Notes under the pieces: generated by a model
Told to the model about the DNA's origin: nothing
Seen by the model: the letters and a program-made list of their open reading frames with translations, nothing else
Databases searched by the model: none
Shown: positions 26,271 through 36,117 of the stretch, piece after piece
Numbering within the stretch: position 1 is the first letter of the stretch
How the letters are laid out: each line of letters starts with the position of its first letter
Source of the DNA: Acidobacteriota bacterium
Lineage (GTDB): Bacteria > Acidobacteriota > UBA6911
NCBI GenBank assembly: GCA_003225335.1
Contig: QHZE01000418.1
Location: forward strand, 14,787-57,422
DNA length: 42,636 nt
Direction: 5' to 3'
Program-made: the position numbers and the translations under genes

Positions 26271-28064
26271 CTACTCACTCTCGTTTTTCTTGAACCTTGA
26301 TATCTCCCGCAACTGGTCGCCGAGACGATCCCCCATCGAGGCGCTCCCTGAATCAGCAGAGGCAATATAGGAAGTGAATTCGACCCTGGGTTCTTCCTCT
26401 TTCATGGCCTTGAGACTCAAGCCGATCTTCTTTTCCTGGAGGTTGAGTTTGATGATCTTCATCTCGACTTCCTGACCGGCGGCAAGAAACTCGGCGGGTT
26501 TGTCCACATGCTTTTCGTCCAACTCGGAAACGTGGCACAGCCCCTCGATGCCATCGGCTAGCTCGACGAAAGCGCCGAAGTTGGTAATGCGGACCACGTT
26601 GCCCCGGACCACGTCCCCGACGTTGTGACGGCTGAACCAGTCCTCCCAGCGGTCCGGCTCGAGCTGTTTGATTCCCAGCGACAGCTTCTGGTTGGCCGCA
26701 TCGATGCTGAGGATGACCGCCTGAACTTCATCGCCCTTCTTGAAGAGCTCGGAGGGATGCTTGACCCGCTTGGTCCAGGACATGTCGGAAACATGGACGA
26801 GGCCGTCGATGCCGTCCTCTACTTCCACGAAAACGCCGAAGTCGGTCACATTCCGCACTTTTCCGGTAATCACGGTTCCGGGCGTGTATCTCGACTCCAT
26901 GACGTCCCAGGGGTTGGGCTCCGTCTGCTTCAGGCCGAGCGAGATGCGCCGCGCTTCCGTGTCGATATCCAGAATCACGACGTCGACCATTTCGTTGACG
27001 CTCACTATCTTCGAAGGGTGTTTCACTCTCTTGTTCCAGGTCATTTCAGAGATGTGAATCAACCCTTCGATCCCCGGTTCGAGCTCTACAAATGCGCCGT
27101 AGTCGGTGAGGCTGACTACCTTCCCCTGAACCCGCAGGTTCTTGGGATACCGCATGTCTGCGTGAAGCCAGGGGTCCTCGCTGAGTTGCTTGTAGCCCAG
27201 GGAGACACGTCCGTCTTCACGGTTAAACTTGATGACCTTTACTTTGATTTTGTCCCCGACGTTGAACAGCTCGGAAGGATGATTGACGCGGCCCCAGGAC
27301 ATGTCGGTGATGTGAAGCAGCCCGTCCACGCCGCCCAGGTCAATAAAGGCGCCGTAGTCGGTTATGTTTTTGACCACGCCCTCCATGACCTTTCCGTCCT
27401 CCAGGACCTCCATGGTCTTGGCCTTTTCTTCTTGCATCGCTTCTTCGAGGACAGCCTTGCGTGAGAGAACGATGTTTCCTCGCTTCTTGTTGACCTTGAT
27501 CACCCGCATCTCGAACTCTTCGCCGCGCAGGCTGTCGAGGTTTCTAACCGGGCGCAGATCAATCTGAGACCCTGGAAGAAACGCGCGTACGCCGATGTCG
27601 ACCGCAAGGCCCCCTTTGATGCGCTCGATCACACGGCCCTTGACCACGGTCCCTTCCCGGTAGGCCCTCTCGATCACATCCCAGATCTTCATGCTCTCGG
27701 CTTTCTCTCGGGAAAGGACGACGTGGCCGTTCGCGTCTTCGGTCTGTTCGAGAAAGACGTCGATCTGGTCGCCCTCCTTCACGGTGCAGCGTCCTTGCTC
27801 GTCGAGAAACTGCTCGGTTGGGATAATCCCTTCGGATTTGAAGCCGACGTCTACAATGACCCCTCCCGCCGAGATGGCGATGACCCTTCCCTTGATGACC
27901 TCGCCCTCGGAGAAGCTCTGGGTTCTTCCCTCATAGGAGTCGAGCAGGGACTTGAAGTCCTCGTCCGGCTGTTGCCCAGCCGGGGTCTCACGGGAAGCAC
28001 TTGGTCGCTTCTCGGAGGAGATTCCTCCCGCTCCAGATCGCGTGTCGTTTGTGTCAAATGCCAT
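26271..28064 (-). CDS. rpsA: 30S ribosomal protein S1
   Basis: 597 aa with six S1 RNA-binding repeats, the full-length form that helps mRNA bind the ribosome. Repeats start near EGEVIKGRVIAIS, EGTVVKGRVIERI, DGKVMEGVVKNI, NLRVQGKVVSL, PGTVITGKVRNV and VGDVVRGNVVRI; repeats 3-6 carry the DYGAF/FGAF core. The acidic or flexible N-terminus has ~50 residues before the first repeat. The ATG at 28064 is preceded by AGGAGG at five bases; a TTG six codons earlier lies upstream of that site and is not used. It heads an rpsA-sppA-HU gene run. Confidence 0.97.
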   Translation of the reverse strand: MAFDTNDTRSGAGGISSEKRPSASRETPAGQQPDEDFKSLLDSYEGRTQSFSEGEVIKGRVIAISAGGVIVDVGFKSEGIIPTEQFLDEQGRCTVKEGDQIDVFLEQTEDANGHVVLSREKAESMKIWDVIERAYREGTVVKGRVIERIKGGLAVDIGVRAFLPGSQIDLRPVRNLDSLRGEEFEMRVIKVNKKRGNIVLSRKAVLEEAMQEEKAKTMEVLEDGKVMEGVVKNITDYGAFIDLGGVDGLLHITDMSWGRVNHPSELFNVGDKIKVKVIKFNREDGRVSLGYKQLSEDPWLHADMRYPKNLRVQGKVVSLTDYGAFVELEPGIEGLIHISEMTWNKRVKHPSKIVSVNEMVDVVILDIDTEARRISLGLKQTEPNPWDVMESRYTPGTVITGKVRNVTDFGVFVEVEDGIDGLVHVSDMSWTKRVKHPSELFKKGDEVQAVILSIDAANQKLSLGIKQLEPDRWEDWFSRHNVGDVVRGNVVRITNFGAFVELADGIEGLCHVSELDEKHVDKPAEFLAAGQEVEMKIIKLNLQEKKIGLSLKAMKEEEPRVEFTSYIASADSGSASMGDRLGDQLREISRFKKNESE

Positions 28065-28353
28065 TCCTGCCTCCTGATTCAACCGGGACAGGGCGTGGAA
28101 CGGCCTGTCCCAGTGTGTCTATTCTTTCTCTGATCGCTATGAATGCCTCTGATGTGGAAAAGAACGTGGGAAAGAAAAAGCTAATGCGGCAATATAAGTT
28201 TGGGTTCAGCTCCAGAGACAAAGGTTAACATTCCTTAATATCGCTAGATTTAAGGACCTCTCTTATACCCCGTCGTCAGGCGATTTGTCAAGCCAAGCCC
28301 AATCCGAATCCGTCAGTTAACCCCGGTCTCGTTCGAGGTGGGGGGACAACCGC
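28065..28353. other. Spacer upstream of rpsA
   Basis: 289 bases between the fpg stop and rpsA start, both on the minus strand. No gene is seen. It should contain the rpsA promoter and leader; the AT-rich part near 28190-28270 is the best place. I see no clear terminator for rpsA-direction transcripts and no leader structure I can name. Confidence 0.4.
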
Positions 28354-29271
28354 TCAACGGTGCTTCAATGGGGTGTGGGAACGGACCTCCTCGAGCTCTT
28401 CCAGGGTGCGTGGCCAGTCATCCCGAAGCAGGCGGGAGAGCGAACGGTCGGCCAGGAGCCTGCCTCCAGTCTGGCACGTAGGGCAATAGTTCGTTTCGTT
28501 TTCCGCATAAACGATTCGCTGGACTGGGGCGCCGCACACGGGGCAGGGCAGCCTGTAGCGTCCGTGAACCGCCATCCCTTCCCGGAATGCCGTCACCTTT
28601 TCCGGAAAACGCTCTCCCGCTTCCTCGCGCAGCCGTTGCGTCCATTCCACCAGAGTTTGCCGCGCAGCTCGATGGAGACGCGCGATTTCATCCTCCCGAA
28701 GCTGGTCGGTCCGTTTGAGTGGTGAGAGCTGCGCTCGGTGAAGGATCTCGTCAGAGTAGGCGTTCCCGATGCCGCTGAAAATGCGGGGATCCGTCAGCGC
28801 GCGCTTCAGGGTGTGGTTCTCCCGCGTCAGCGCTGCGCGGAATTCTCCGGCAGCAGCTTCGAGAACTTCCAGACCTCCGGGATCGTGCCGCAACAGGGTA
28901 TTTTCGCCGCGCGCGATGTGAAGCGCCGCGCGTTTCTTTGTTCCTGCCTCCGTGAGGGTGAGTGTGCCGTCCGGGAAATCAAAGGCTGCCAGGCCGAGCT
29001 TCCCGGGAATCCTGGAGCCCGCCGGCTTCCAATGGAGCCGGCCGGCGATCATGAGATGGAGAATCAGGAACAGCTCTCGTTCGAGGCAAAATACGATGCG
29101 CTTCCCCAGTCTCCTCAGGCCCAGCACCCTCGTGTTCTCAACATCACGAATGGTGGGCTGTACGGAGCGCAGGAGAAAAGGGCTCGCAAGGCGGATCCTC
29201 TGCAAAAGCTTCCCCACCACCCGCGACTGAAGGCTTTCAATATAGACCACCACATCCGGCAGCTCTGGCAT
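28354..29271 (-). CDS. Fpg/Nei-family DNA glycosylase, atypical
   Basis: 305 aa base-excision repair enzyme of the formamidopyrimidine-DNA glycosylase fold. The catalytic Pro2 and Glu3 (MPELPD), Lys57 (LGKRIV) and the H2TH Asn170 (SGIGNAYSDEIL) are present. The zinc finger has four Cys (243, 246, 263, 266). Departures from classical MutM: position 6 is Asp not Glu, HLMIAGRL replaces HLGMSGRL, and the finger hairpin reads ENETNYCPTCQ, lacking the conserved Arg that contacts the DNA phosphate. About 39 residues follow the last Cys. This is probably a MutM-like side branch, so lesion preference should not be assumed. It is divergent from the MFS gene. Confidence 0.88.
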   Translation of the reverse strand: MPELPDVVVYIESLQSRVVGKLLQRIRLASPFLLRSVQPTIRDVENTRVLGLRRLGKRIVFCLERELFLILHLMIAGRLHWKPAGSRIPGKLGLAAFDFPDGTLTLTEAGTKKRAALHIARGENTLLRHDPGGLEVLEAAAGEFRAALTRENHTLKRALTDPRIFSGIGNAYSDEILHRAQLSPLKRTDQLREDEIARLHRAARQTLVEWTQRLREEAGERFPEKVTAFREGMAVHGRYRLPCPVCGAPVQRIVYAENETNYCPTCQTGGRLLADRSLSRLLRDDWPRTLEELEEVRSHTPLKHR

Positions 29272-29352
29272 CGTTTCAAATTCTACGCCATATCTTTTCG
29301 TGAGTCTTTGCGCTTGGCGGTGAAAAGGGGAATCTTGACTCGGGCGTTCGGA

Positions 29353-30576
29353 ATGCGGAATCTTCTTGGTCTCATGAGCGACGAAGAAACTCGGGTGGCG
29401 CGAAGCCGGCTGACAATATTGATCGCGACTTGCAGTGTGGACATGATCGGCTTCGCCATAGTGCTGCCGCTACACCCTTTCTATGCGCTGGAGCTCAAAG
29501 CTTCGCCCGTAATCATCGGATTGATCATTTCCTCTTTCTCCGTCGCCCAATTACTTTCGTCGCCGATTTGGGGCCGGGTCTCGGATCGTTACGGGCGCAG
29601 GCCAGCGCTCCTCATCGGCCTGAGCGCCTCCGCGCTTGCCTACTTCATCTTTGCCCTGGCCGATGCGGTCTGGCTGCTGTTCCGTTCGCGCCTCATTCAG
29701 GGGGCCGATGGAGGAACCACAGGCGTCGCGCATGCCTATGTCGCGGATACCACACCGCCGGAGCACCGCGCCCGCGCCCTCGGCTGGCTTTCGGCCGCGA
29801 CTTCCGCCGGAGTGATGGTCGGACCCGCGATTGGTTCTTCCGCGGCGCACTGGGGCCGGGCTGCGCCGGGACTGGTGGCGGCGGCGCTGTGCGTGACCAA
29901 CGTGGTGTTTGCGTGGAGACGGCTGCCGGAATCGAAACAGAAGCATCCGCCGGACCGTGCAGAGCCCCGGGCTTCAATATGGCGTGCTGCATGGGCTGTC
30001 GCGCGGCATCCGGGTCGCCCTGCCTCCCGGCTCATGTGGATCTACGCAGTCGGCATGCTGGCGTTTACGGTGTTCACGTCCATCCTGTCTCTTTACCTGG
30101 GGATGGATTTTGGCTTCACGGATCAGACGGTCGGATATGTATTCCTCTATGTCGGCGCGCTTGCCGTTGTCATGCGGTCCCTCTGCCTCGGGGCGATCGT
30201 CGACCGCGTCGGGGAGGCCTGGGCGATGCGTCTCGGCGCATTCTCGCTGGCCGCGGGTCTGCTCCTGTATCCTCTCCCCGGCAACTTTTGGGCGCTCGCC
30301 GCGATCATGCCTCTGGTGCCCGTGGGAACCGCTCTGCTGTTCCCGTCCACGACGGCGCTTCTGTCAGGCGTTGCGCAAAAACAGGAGCTCGGAGCAACCA
30401 TGGGGATCGCGCAGACCTTCGGCGGGATCGCGCGTATGCTCGCGCCAATCCTGAGCACCACCTTGTTCCAACGCTTCGGGCATCGTGTGCCATTCTATGT
30501 CGCGGGCATTATCGTTGGCCTCGTGAGCCTCCTGGCCTTCCAGGTCGAACCCGCCCGAGACGACGAGGCGCTTTGA
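29353..30576 (+). CDS. MFS transporter, drug:H+ antiporter-like
   Basis: 407 aa inner-membrane carrier with about 12 predicted membrane segments. Motif A is in loop 2-3: GRVSDRYGRRPALL. RSRLIQGADGGTTGVAHAYV and WLSAATSAGVMVGPAIGS match the motif B/C regions of DHA1 (TetA-like) exporters. The substrate is unknown. The start is the ATG at 29353 or at 29374 (MSDEET); neither has a clear ribosome-binding site. The frame extends upstream through the fpg gene as an antisense shadow and is excluded. The 81-bp divergent gap to fpg must hold both promoters. Confidence 0.9.
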   Translation: MRNLLGLMSDEETRVARSRLTILIATCSVDMIGFAIVLPLHPFYALELKASPVIIGLIISSFSVAQLLSSPIWGRVSDRYGRRPALLIGLSASALAYFIFALADAVWLLFRSRLIQGADGGTTGVAHAYVADTTPPEHRARALGWLSAATSAGVMVGPAIGSSAAHWGRAAPGLVAAALCVTNVVFAWRRLPESKQKHPPDRAEPRASIWRAAWAVARHPGRPASRLMWIYAVGMLAFTVFTSILSLYLGMDFGFTDQTVGYVFLYVGALAVVMRSLCLGAIVDRVGEAWAMRLGAFSLAAGLLLYPLPGNFWALAAIMPLVPVGTALLFPSTTALLSGVAQKQELGATMGIAQTFGGIARMLAPILSTTLFQRFGHRVPFYVAGIIVGLVSLLAFQVEPARDDEAL

Positions 30577-30584
30577 CTTCATTC

Positions 30585-30672
30585 TTCGCGCTCCTTTGCG
30601 CTTTCGCGTCTTTGTGCTAAAAGCACGCCACGCCGCATTCACCGCTAAAGACGCGAAGAATCACCCGGGAGT
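30585..30672. repeat. Hairpin dispersed repeat between the MFS and M14 genes
   Basis: CTCCTTTGCGCTTTCGCGTC (about 30590) and ACCGCTAAAGACGCGAAGAA (about 30641) are opposed arms. The copy ends in AATCACC like those at 656, 6871 and 9690. It follows the MFS stop directly, which fits a terminator role. Confidence 0.6.
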
Positions 30673-30740
30673 TCTTTTTCATTGCGTGTGGACACTCATG
30701 CAATCCAAAATCGGACGCTCAAAAAACCCAAGGAGTCTCC

Positions 30741-32207
30741 ATGGCAGCAAAAAGACTTCCGCGCCTCCGGCACTCTGTAATTGTCCTGTTGTTAATTCCT
30801 GTAACAGCCGGGCTGGGCCAGGGCAAGATCACAACCCCCAAAGAGCAATTCGGCTTCAACCTCGGAGACGACTACCAGCTCGCCAATTACAGGCAACTGG
30901 CCGAGTACTGGAAGAGGCTCGATCAAGAGTCCGACCGCATGATCCTGCAAGACATAGGCAAGACGGCCGAAGGGCGAACCATGTGGATGGCCGTCATCAC
31001 CTCCCCGGAGAACCACAAGAAGCTTGCTCACTACAGGGAGATCTCCAGACGGTTAGCCCAGGCCGAGGGGCTTACGGATGAGCAAGCCCGCGCTCTGGCC
31101 GGCGAGGGGCGCGCCGTCGTCTGGATAGACGGCGGGCTGCACGCGACCGAAGTTCTGGGAGCGCAGCAGTTGATGGAGCTGGTTTATCAGATGGCCAGCG
31201 GGACTGACCCCGAGACCTTGAGGATCCTGAATGACGTCATCCTGCTTGCGGTGTGCGTGAACCCCGACGGGCTGGACCTGGTGGCGGACTGGTATATGAG
31301 AGAACGGGAACCGGCGAAACGCTCGACGTCGGGCCTTCCTCGCCTGTATCAAAAGTATATCGGCCATGACAACAACCGCGACTTCTACATCTCGAATCAG
31401 CCCGAGACCGAGGCGATAAACCGCGTCTTCTACCATGAGTGGTTTCCGCAGATCGTCTACAATCACCACCAAACGGGTCCGCCGGGAACGGTGCTCTTTG
31501 CCCCGCCGTTTCGCGATCCCTTTAACTACGTGTTTGATCCACTCATTCCTGTAGGTATCGACCTGGTCGGGGCCGCAATGCACGGCCGCTTTATTGCGGA
31601 GGGGAAACCGGGTGCCACGATGCGGTCGGGCTCGAGCTATTCCACGTGGTGGAATGGCGGATTGCGCACGACGGTGTACTTTCACAACATGATCGGCCTT
31701 CTGACGGAAAGCATCGGCAATCCCACGCCGATCCAGATACCTTTCATTCCCGAGAAACAACTCCCGAGTGGTGACCTTCCTTCGCGAGGATTTTCTTTTC
31801 AACATCTACCGGATGGGGAAAAACTCCATCGAACGTGGAAGCCGGGACAACTGGACTGTCTACCCGAGAAGGATCGCGTCGGTTCAGACGGCGACCGCCA
31901 AGGAAAGGGAGCAATCCGAGAGAGCGGGGCGCCCAGGCGGAGTTCCTTTGAAATACTACGAGATGCTGCGCGATCCCGCACTGAGAGACCCCAGAGCGTA
32001 CATCTTGCCGTCGGATCAGCCGGACTTCCTGACCGCGACGAAGTTCGTCAACGCGCTCATCAAGACGGGCGTCACGGCGTTGCGCGCCACCCGCTCCTTT
32101 CAGGTTGCCGGCAAGAACTATCCCGCGGGCTCCTATGTCGTCAAAACCGCGCAGGCTTTTCGCCCTCATGTCCTGGACATGTTCGAGCCTCAGGACCATC
32201 CGAATGA
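30741..32207 (+). pseudogene. M14 zinc carboxypeptidase-family protein, catalytic part of a frameshifted gene
   Basis: Starts with AAGGAG and an ATG, then a signal peptide (RHSVIVLLLIPVTAGLGQG), so it is exported. Catalytic M14 residues are visible: zinc ligands in GGLHATEVLG (HxxE) and YNHHQTG, and the Glu of LLTESIGNPTP. Family-like sequence runs to about base 31780 (IPFIPEKQLPSGDLP). After that the frame makes no sense and stops at 32207, while homology resumes in the next frame at LREDFLFNIYRMG. About 25-30 residues expected between these points in full-length relatives seem to be missing. So this is an internal deletion plus frame loss, or an assembly fault, rather than a simple slip. 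The catalytic domain itself looks whole. Confidence 0.82.
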
Positions 32208-33432
32208 CTTTACCTATCCGGGCGGCCCGCCGAAGCCGCCTTACGACAACGCCGGGTGGACGCTCGCATTCCAGATGGGAGTGCAGTTCGATCGGATCCT
32301 GAATGGCTTTGACGGCCCGTTTGAGAAAATCGTGGGGCCGGCAAAATTTCCTCCGGGAAGGGTGGGTGAGGCGCGCAATGCTGCTGGATTTCTGCTGAGC
32401 CATCGCACGAATGATGCCTTCATTGCAATCAACCGGCTGCTGGCGTCCAGGGAGGAAGTGTACTGGTTGAAAAAGCCGTTCAGTGCAGGGGAGAACACCT
32501 ATCCGGCCGGGACGGTGTTCATTCCCGCAAAGCCTTCCACTCTCCCGATGCTCCAGAAACTGGCAGCGGACCTCGGCTTGAATTTCGATACCGCAGCCGC
32601 CAGGCCCGCCGGTGAAGCGTTCCAGCTGCGGCCGATGCGCATCGGCCTGTGGGACCGCTACGGCGGCTCGATGCCTTCGGGCTGGGTGCGCTGGCTGCTG
32701 GAGAAGTTCGAGTTCCCCTTCGAGGTGGTCTATCCAAAGACGCTGGACGCCGGCAACCTGGCAGCGAAATTCGATGTCCTTGTTTTCGTTACCGGCGCAG
32801 TGTCTCCTTCCACGGAGACGGGCAGCGAAAACCGCTTTGATACCCCGCCAGACCCGGACGGCGTTCCCCCCGAGTTCCGGGAACGCCTGGGCAGGATCAG
32901 CGTGGAAAAGACCGTTCCCCAGTTGCTCCAGTTTCTCCATGAGGGAGGAACGATTCTGGCGATCGGCAGCTCCACATCCCTGGGCTATCAGGCAGGGCTC
33001 CCGATCACGAATGCATTGACGGAAAAACTGCCCGACGGCACCGATAAGCCGCTGTCGCGCGAACAGTTTTATGTGCCCGGATCTGTGCTCCGAGCCCGCG
33101 TGGACAATACCAACCCGTTGGCCTACGGGATCGGCGAGGAGGTGGATATCCTTTTCGACAACAGTCCGGTCTTCCGGCTCAAACCGGATGCCGGGCTGAA
33201 GTCGGTGCGGCCCGTCGCCTGGTTTCATAGCAAGCAGGCTCTTCGCAGCGGCTGGGCATGGGGCGAGGGATATCTGGAGCAGGCGGTTGCAGTAGTCGAC
33301 GCGAGCGTGGGCAAGGGGAAACTTTTTTTGTTCGGGCCGGAGATAACGTTCCGCGGCCAACCGCACGGCACGTTCAAATTCCTTTTCAACGGGATCTTCT
33401 ACGGACGCTCCGCCTCCGTCACCCTCCCTTAG
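31768..33432 (+). pseudogene. M14 carboxypeptidase-family protein, C-terminal part in shifted frame
   Basis: 554 codons from a GTG; family-like sequence starts at LREDFLFNIYRMGKNSIERGS. It is continuous with the catalytic part at 30741-31780 but one frame over. It contains the accessory domains of large acidobacterial-type M14 proteins: SYVVKTAQAFRPHVLDMFEPQ, a class I glutamine amidotransferase-like region (RIGLWDRYGGSMPSGWVRWL; LHEGGTILAIGSSTSLGY) and a C-terminal beta domain. It has no signal peptide or catalytic residues of its own, so if the break is real it would be useless alone. The stop is at 33430. Confidence 0.8.
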
Positions 33433-33439
33433 TTTCGTT

Positions 33440-33575
33440 TCCACTTCGTGGCACGGGCGTCCCGCCCGTGGGAACTGGGGATCGAACCTATAGGGTTTCT
33501 TGGTGGACACAAAGTTTACAAATCGGTCAAGTTTTGCAGCATGGCCGGGACGGCCATGCCACGATGACGGGTTAA
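33440..33575. repeat. Two palindromes of the CGGGCGTCCCGCCCG and GGCCGGGACGGCC classes
   Basis: CACGGGCGTCCCGCCCGTG at 33452-33470 and the 21-base near-palindrome at 33539-33559 (core ATGGCCGGGACGGCCAT) lie together between the M14 gene and rpmE. The first may terminate the M14 transcript. Confidence 0.65.
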
Positions 33576-33677
33576 GAGAAAATTGATGTGGCCGGGCTTG
33601 ACAAGCGAGCGTATACTACGAGATTGTCCCGGCGGCACGATAAGCTAGTGAGCGCCGGAGTTGCAGAGGTGGACAAC

Positions 33678-33902
33678 ATGAAAGAAGGCATTCATCCCAA
33701 GTATTACAAGGTCCTGGTAACCTGTGCCTGTGGGAATCAGTTTGAGACTCGCTCCACAAAAGCCGAGATCCGCCTGGAAATCTGTTCTGGTTGTCATCCC
33801 TTCTTTACCGGGAAGCAAAAACTGGTGGATACGGCCGGGCGGATAGAACGGTTTCAAAAGAAGTACGGCCGGACGGGGACGCAACCACGCCATGCCCGCT
33901 AA
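33678..33902 (+). CDS. rpmE: 50S ribosomal protein L31 (zinc-binding form)
   Basis: 74 aa. It starts [27 protein letters not shown]. The zinc-binding Cys are in CAC (VTCACG) and CSGC ([10 protein letters not shown]), so this is the C+ form. [19 protein letters not shown] is the standard C-terminal part. The ATG at 33678 follows AGAGGTGG; the frame extends upstream without likeness. It heads the usual rpmE-DUF1385-prfA-prmC run and overlaps the next gene by 11 bases. Confidence 0.96.
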   Translation: MKEGIHPKYYKVLVTCACGNQFETRSTKAEIRLEICSGCHPFFTGKQKLVDTAGRIERFQKKYGRTGTQPRHAR

Positions 33903-34860
33903 ACCAGGCGCTCCATCTCCTGAGGATATTCTCGTAGGCGGCCAGGCCGTCCTCGAGGGTGTGATGATGCGCACGCCATATGCCTATGCGGTCGCCGTGC
34001 GGCGCGCGGACGGTTCCGTCAACGTGAAGCGAGAGGCGGTTGAACGGTTGTCCGGCTTATGGAAGCCCCTTTCGTGGCCGGTCGTTCGCGGCTTTGCGGT
34101 TCTGATTCAGTCGCTGGTTCTCGGGCTTCGCACGCTGAACTTTTCCTTTAACGTTGTGATGTCCGATCTCGAATCCGATACGGAGAAAGAGAAAAAGAAC
34201 GAATCGGACAAAGGAGGAGATTTTCTCCCGATCCTCTTCTCCATGATAGCCGCGGGTGCGGTGGCGGTGTTCCTGTTTATTCTGGCCCCGCTCGGGATCA
34301 CTACCTGGCTGAAGGGCTATTTCCCTTCTATCCAGAACTGGGTGGTTTTTAACCTCGTGGACGGTGTGATTCGCGTCCTGTTTTTCTTGGCTTACATACT
34401 TTTCATCAGCAGGATGCGAGACATCCGGCGAGTTTTCCAGTACCACGGCGCGGAGCACAAAGTGGTCTATACCTGGGAAGCCGGTGAAAACCTTACGGTG
34501 GAGAATGCCCGCAAGAAGTCGACGCTGCACCCCAGATGCGGCACGAGCTTCCTGCTCTTTGTCATGGTGGTCAGCATCGCGGTCTTTTCTGTATTCAAAT
34601 TCCACGCTTTCTGGGCCATTTTTCTCTCCCGAGTCGTGCTGATTCCCTTGATCGCGGGACTCTCCTATGAGCTGATACGCCTGTCGGCTCCACGCTGCCA
34701 AAGAGGCGTCTTCCGCATCGTGGTCATGCCCGGGCTTGCGCTTCAGCGCATCACAACCAAAGAGCCCTCTGACGACCAGCTGGAGGTGGCCATCATCGCG
34801 CTGAAAGAAGCCCTGGAACTGGACGGGATCAAGGCCCGCGAAGCTCAAGCTGCCGCTTAG
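33892..34860 (+). CDS. DUF1385 (YqhQ-like) membrane protein
   Basis: 322 aa. The family has no settled function. The family start [15 protein letters not shown] is present, then [13 protein letters not shown]. Hydrophobic segments lie at roughly residues 115-140, 155-172, 218-240 and 245-262. The conserved core [18 protein letters not shown] and [13 protein letters not shown] contain His, Glu and Cys residues typical of the family. It starts inside the 3' end of rpmE and precedes prfA by 81 bp, the same arrangement as in many phyla. Confidence 0.92.
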   Translation: MPAKPGAPSPEDILVGGQAVLEGVMMRTPYAYAVAVRRADGSVNVKREAVERLSGLWKPLSWPVVRGFAVLIQSLVLGLRTLNFSFNVVMSDLESDTEKEKKNESDKGGDFLPILFSMIAAGAVAVFLFILAPLGITTWLKGYFPSIQNWVVFNLVDGVIRVLFFLAYILFISRMRDIRRVFQYHGAEHKVVYTWEAGENLTVENARKKSTLHPRCGTSFLLFVMVVSIAVFSVFKFHAFWAIFLSRVVLIPLIAGLSYELIRLSAPRCQRGVFRIVVMPGLALQRITTKEPSDDQLEVAIIALKEALELDGIKAREAQAAA

Positions 34861-34941
34861 CGGGGCTCCCCCGCGACTCCTTTCTCCATTCTGACCCCTC
34901 TGTGTTGTACCATTTGTCAATAACCCCCGGGGAGCACCTGT

Positions 34942-36021
34942 ATGATCGACAAACTTAATGCCCTGGAACAAAGGTTCGAAGAGCTCAGCGCGATAATGTC
35001 GGAGCCTTCCGTTATTGCGAATCCCTCCGTATATCAAAAGCACGCGAAATCGTATCGGGAGCTGGGTGGAATTGTAGAGAATTTCAGGGAGTACAAAGAC
35101 ATTTTACGCGGGATCGAAGAAACCAAGGCGCTGTTGAATTCCGAGGAAGATCCCGAAATGCGCAAGCTCGCTCAAGAGGAATTGGACTCTCTCGAGGGGC
35201 GCGCGGAAGCGTGTCAGAAACAGCTCCAGTTGCTGCTGACTCCCAAAGATCCCAACGACGAAAAGAACGTTCTGTTGGAAATCCGTGCGGGCACGGGTGG
35301 ATCTGAGGCGACGCTTTTCGCCGCAGAGCTGTTTCGCATGTACTCCCGCCATGCAGAGAGATGCGGCTGGCGTGTGGAGATCATGGAAGAGCACGCGTCG
35401 GAGGTGGGCGGGTACAAGGAAATCATCGCGATGATCGAAGGGGACCGGGTTTATAGCAAGCTCAAGTACGAAAGCGGAGTACACCGCGTCCAGCGCGTTC
35501 CGGTGACCGAAGCGAGCGGCCGCATCCATACGTCCGCTGTAACCGTCGCGGTCCTGCCGGAAGCCGACGAGGTCGAGGTCGTGATCGATCCCAAGGACAT
35601 TCGCATCGACACCTTCTGCTCCTCGGGACCCGGCGGGCAGTCGGTAAACACGACGTATTCCGCTGTCCGAATCACTCACCTGCCCACCGGTCTGATAGTC
35701 TCCTGCCAGGACGAAAAGTCTCAGACCAAGAACAAGGCGAAAGCCCTGCGGGTGTTGAGATCGCGGTTGTACGACATCGCCCTTCAGGAGCAGCAGAAGT
35801 CGATATCCGAGAATCGTCGCAACCAGGTAGGTAGCGGGGATCGGAGCGAAAAGATCCGGACTTATAACTTCCCTCAGAACCGCCTGACAGACCACCGCAT
35901 CGGCCTCACGGTTCACAACCTCACGGACATCCTGGAGGGAAATATCGGAGAAATAATCGACTCCCTGGTTACGCACTTCCAGGCCGAGAAGCTGAAGAAT
36001 GCCGTGGTAACTCCCGCGTAA
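34942..36021 (+). CDS. prfA: Peptide chain release factor 1
   Basis: 359 aa. It reads UAA/UAG stop codons and triggers peptide release. The codon-reading tripeptide is Pro-Val-Thr in [15 protein letters not shown], where E. coli has PAT. The catalytic GGQ is in [12 protein letters not shown]. The ATG follows GGGGAG. The next gene, prmC, methylates the Gln of GGQ, so the pair acts together; that partner is damaged here. Confidence 0.97.
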   Translation: MIDKLNALEQRFEELSAIMSEPSVIANPSVYQKHAKSYRELGGIVENFREYKDILRGIEETKALLNSEEDPEMRKLAQEELDSLEGRAEACQKQLQLLLTPKDPNDEKNVLLEIRAGTGGSEATLFAAELFRMYSRHAERCGWRVEIMEEHASEVGGYKEIIAMIEGDRVYSKLKYESGVHRVQRVPVTEASGRIHTSAVTVAVLPEADEVEVVIDPKDIRIDTFCSSGPGGQSVNTTYSAVRITHLPTGLIVSCQDEKSQTKNKAKALRVLRSRLYDIALQEQQKSISENRRNQVGSGDRSEKIRTYNFPQNRLTDHRIGLTVHNLTDILEGNIGEIIDSLVTHFQAEKLKNAVVTPA

Positions 36022-36117
36022 GGGGACTGGCGCGGATTCTCATACGGGAAGGGAGTGACCTGCATACGGTAAGAGATGCATTGAGATGGGCGGAAGAGGA
36101 GCTCGTGGAAGCCGGGA

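Noticed and set aside
28738-29352. Upstream extension of the MFS frame
   Set aside because: It lies fully inside fpg on the other strand and shows no transporter-like sequence before 29353.
31744-33510. A 588-codon minus-strand frame opposite the M14 gene
   Set aside because: Antisense to clearly family-like M14 sequence; its translation is repetitive and without recognisable domains.
33598-33620. TTGACA followed by TATACT before rpmE, as a promoter
   Set aside because: Only eight bases separate them, far short of the usual 16-18, so it is not a sigma-70 type pair.
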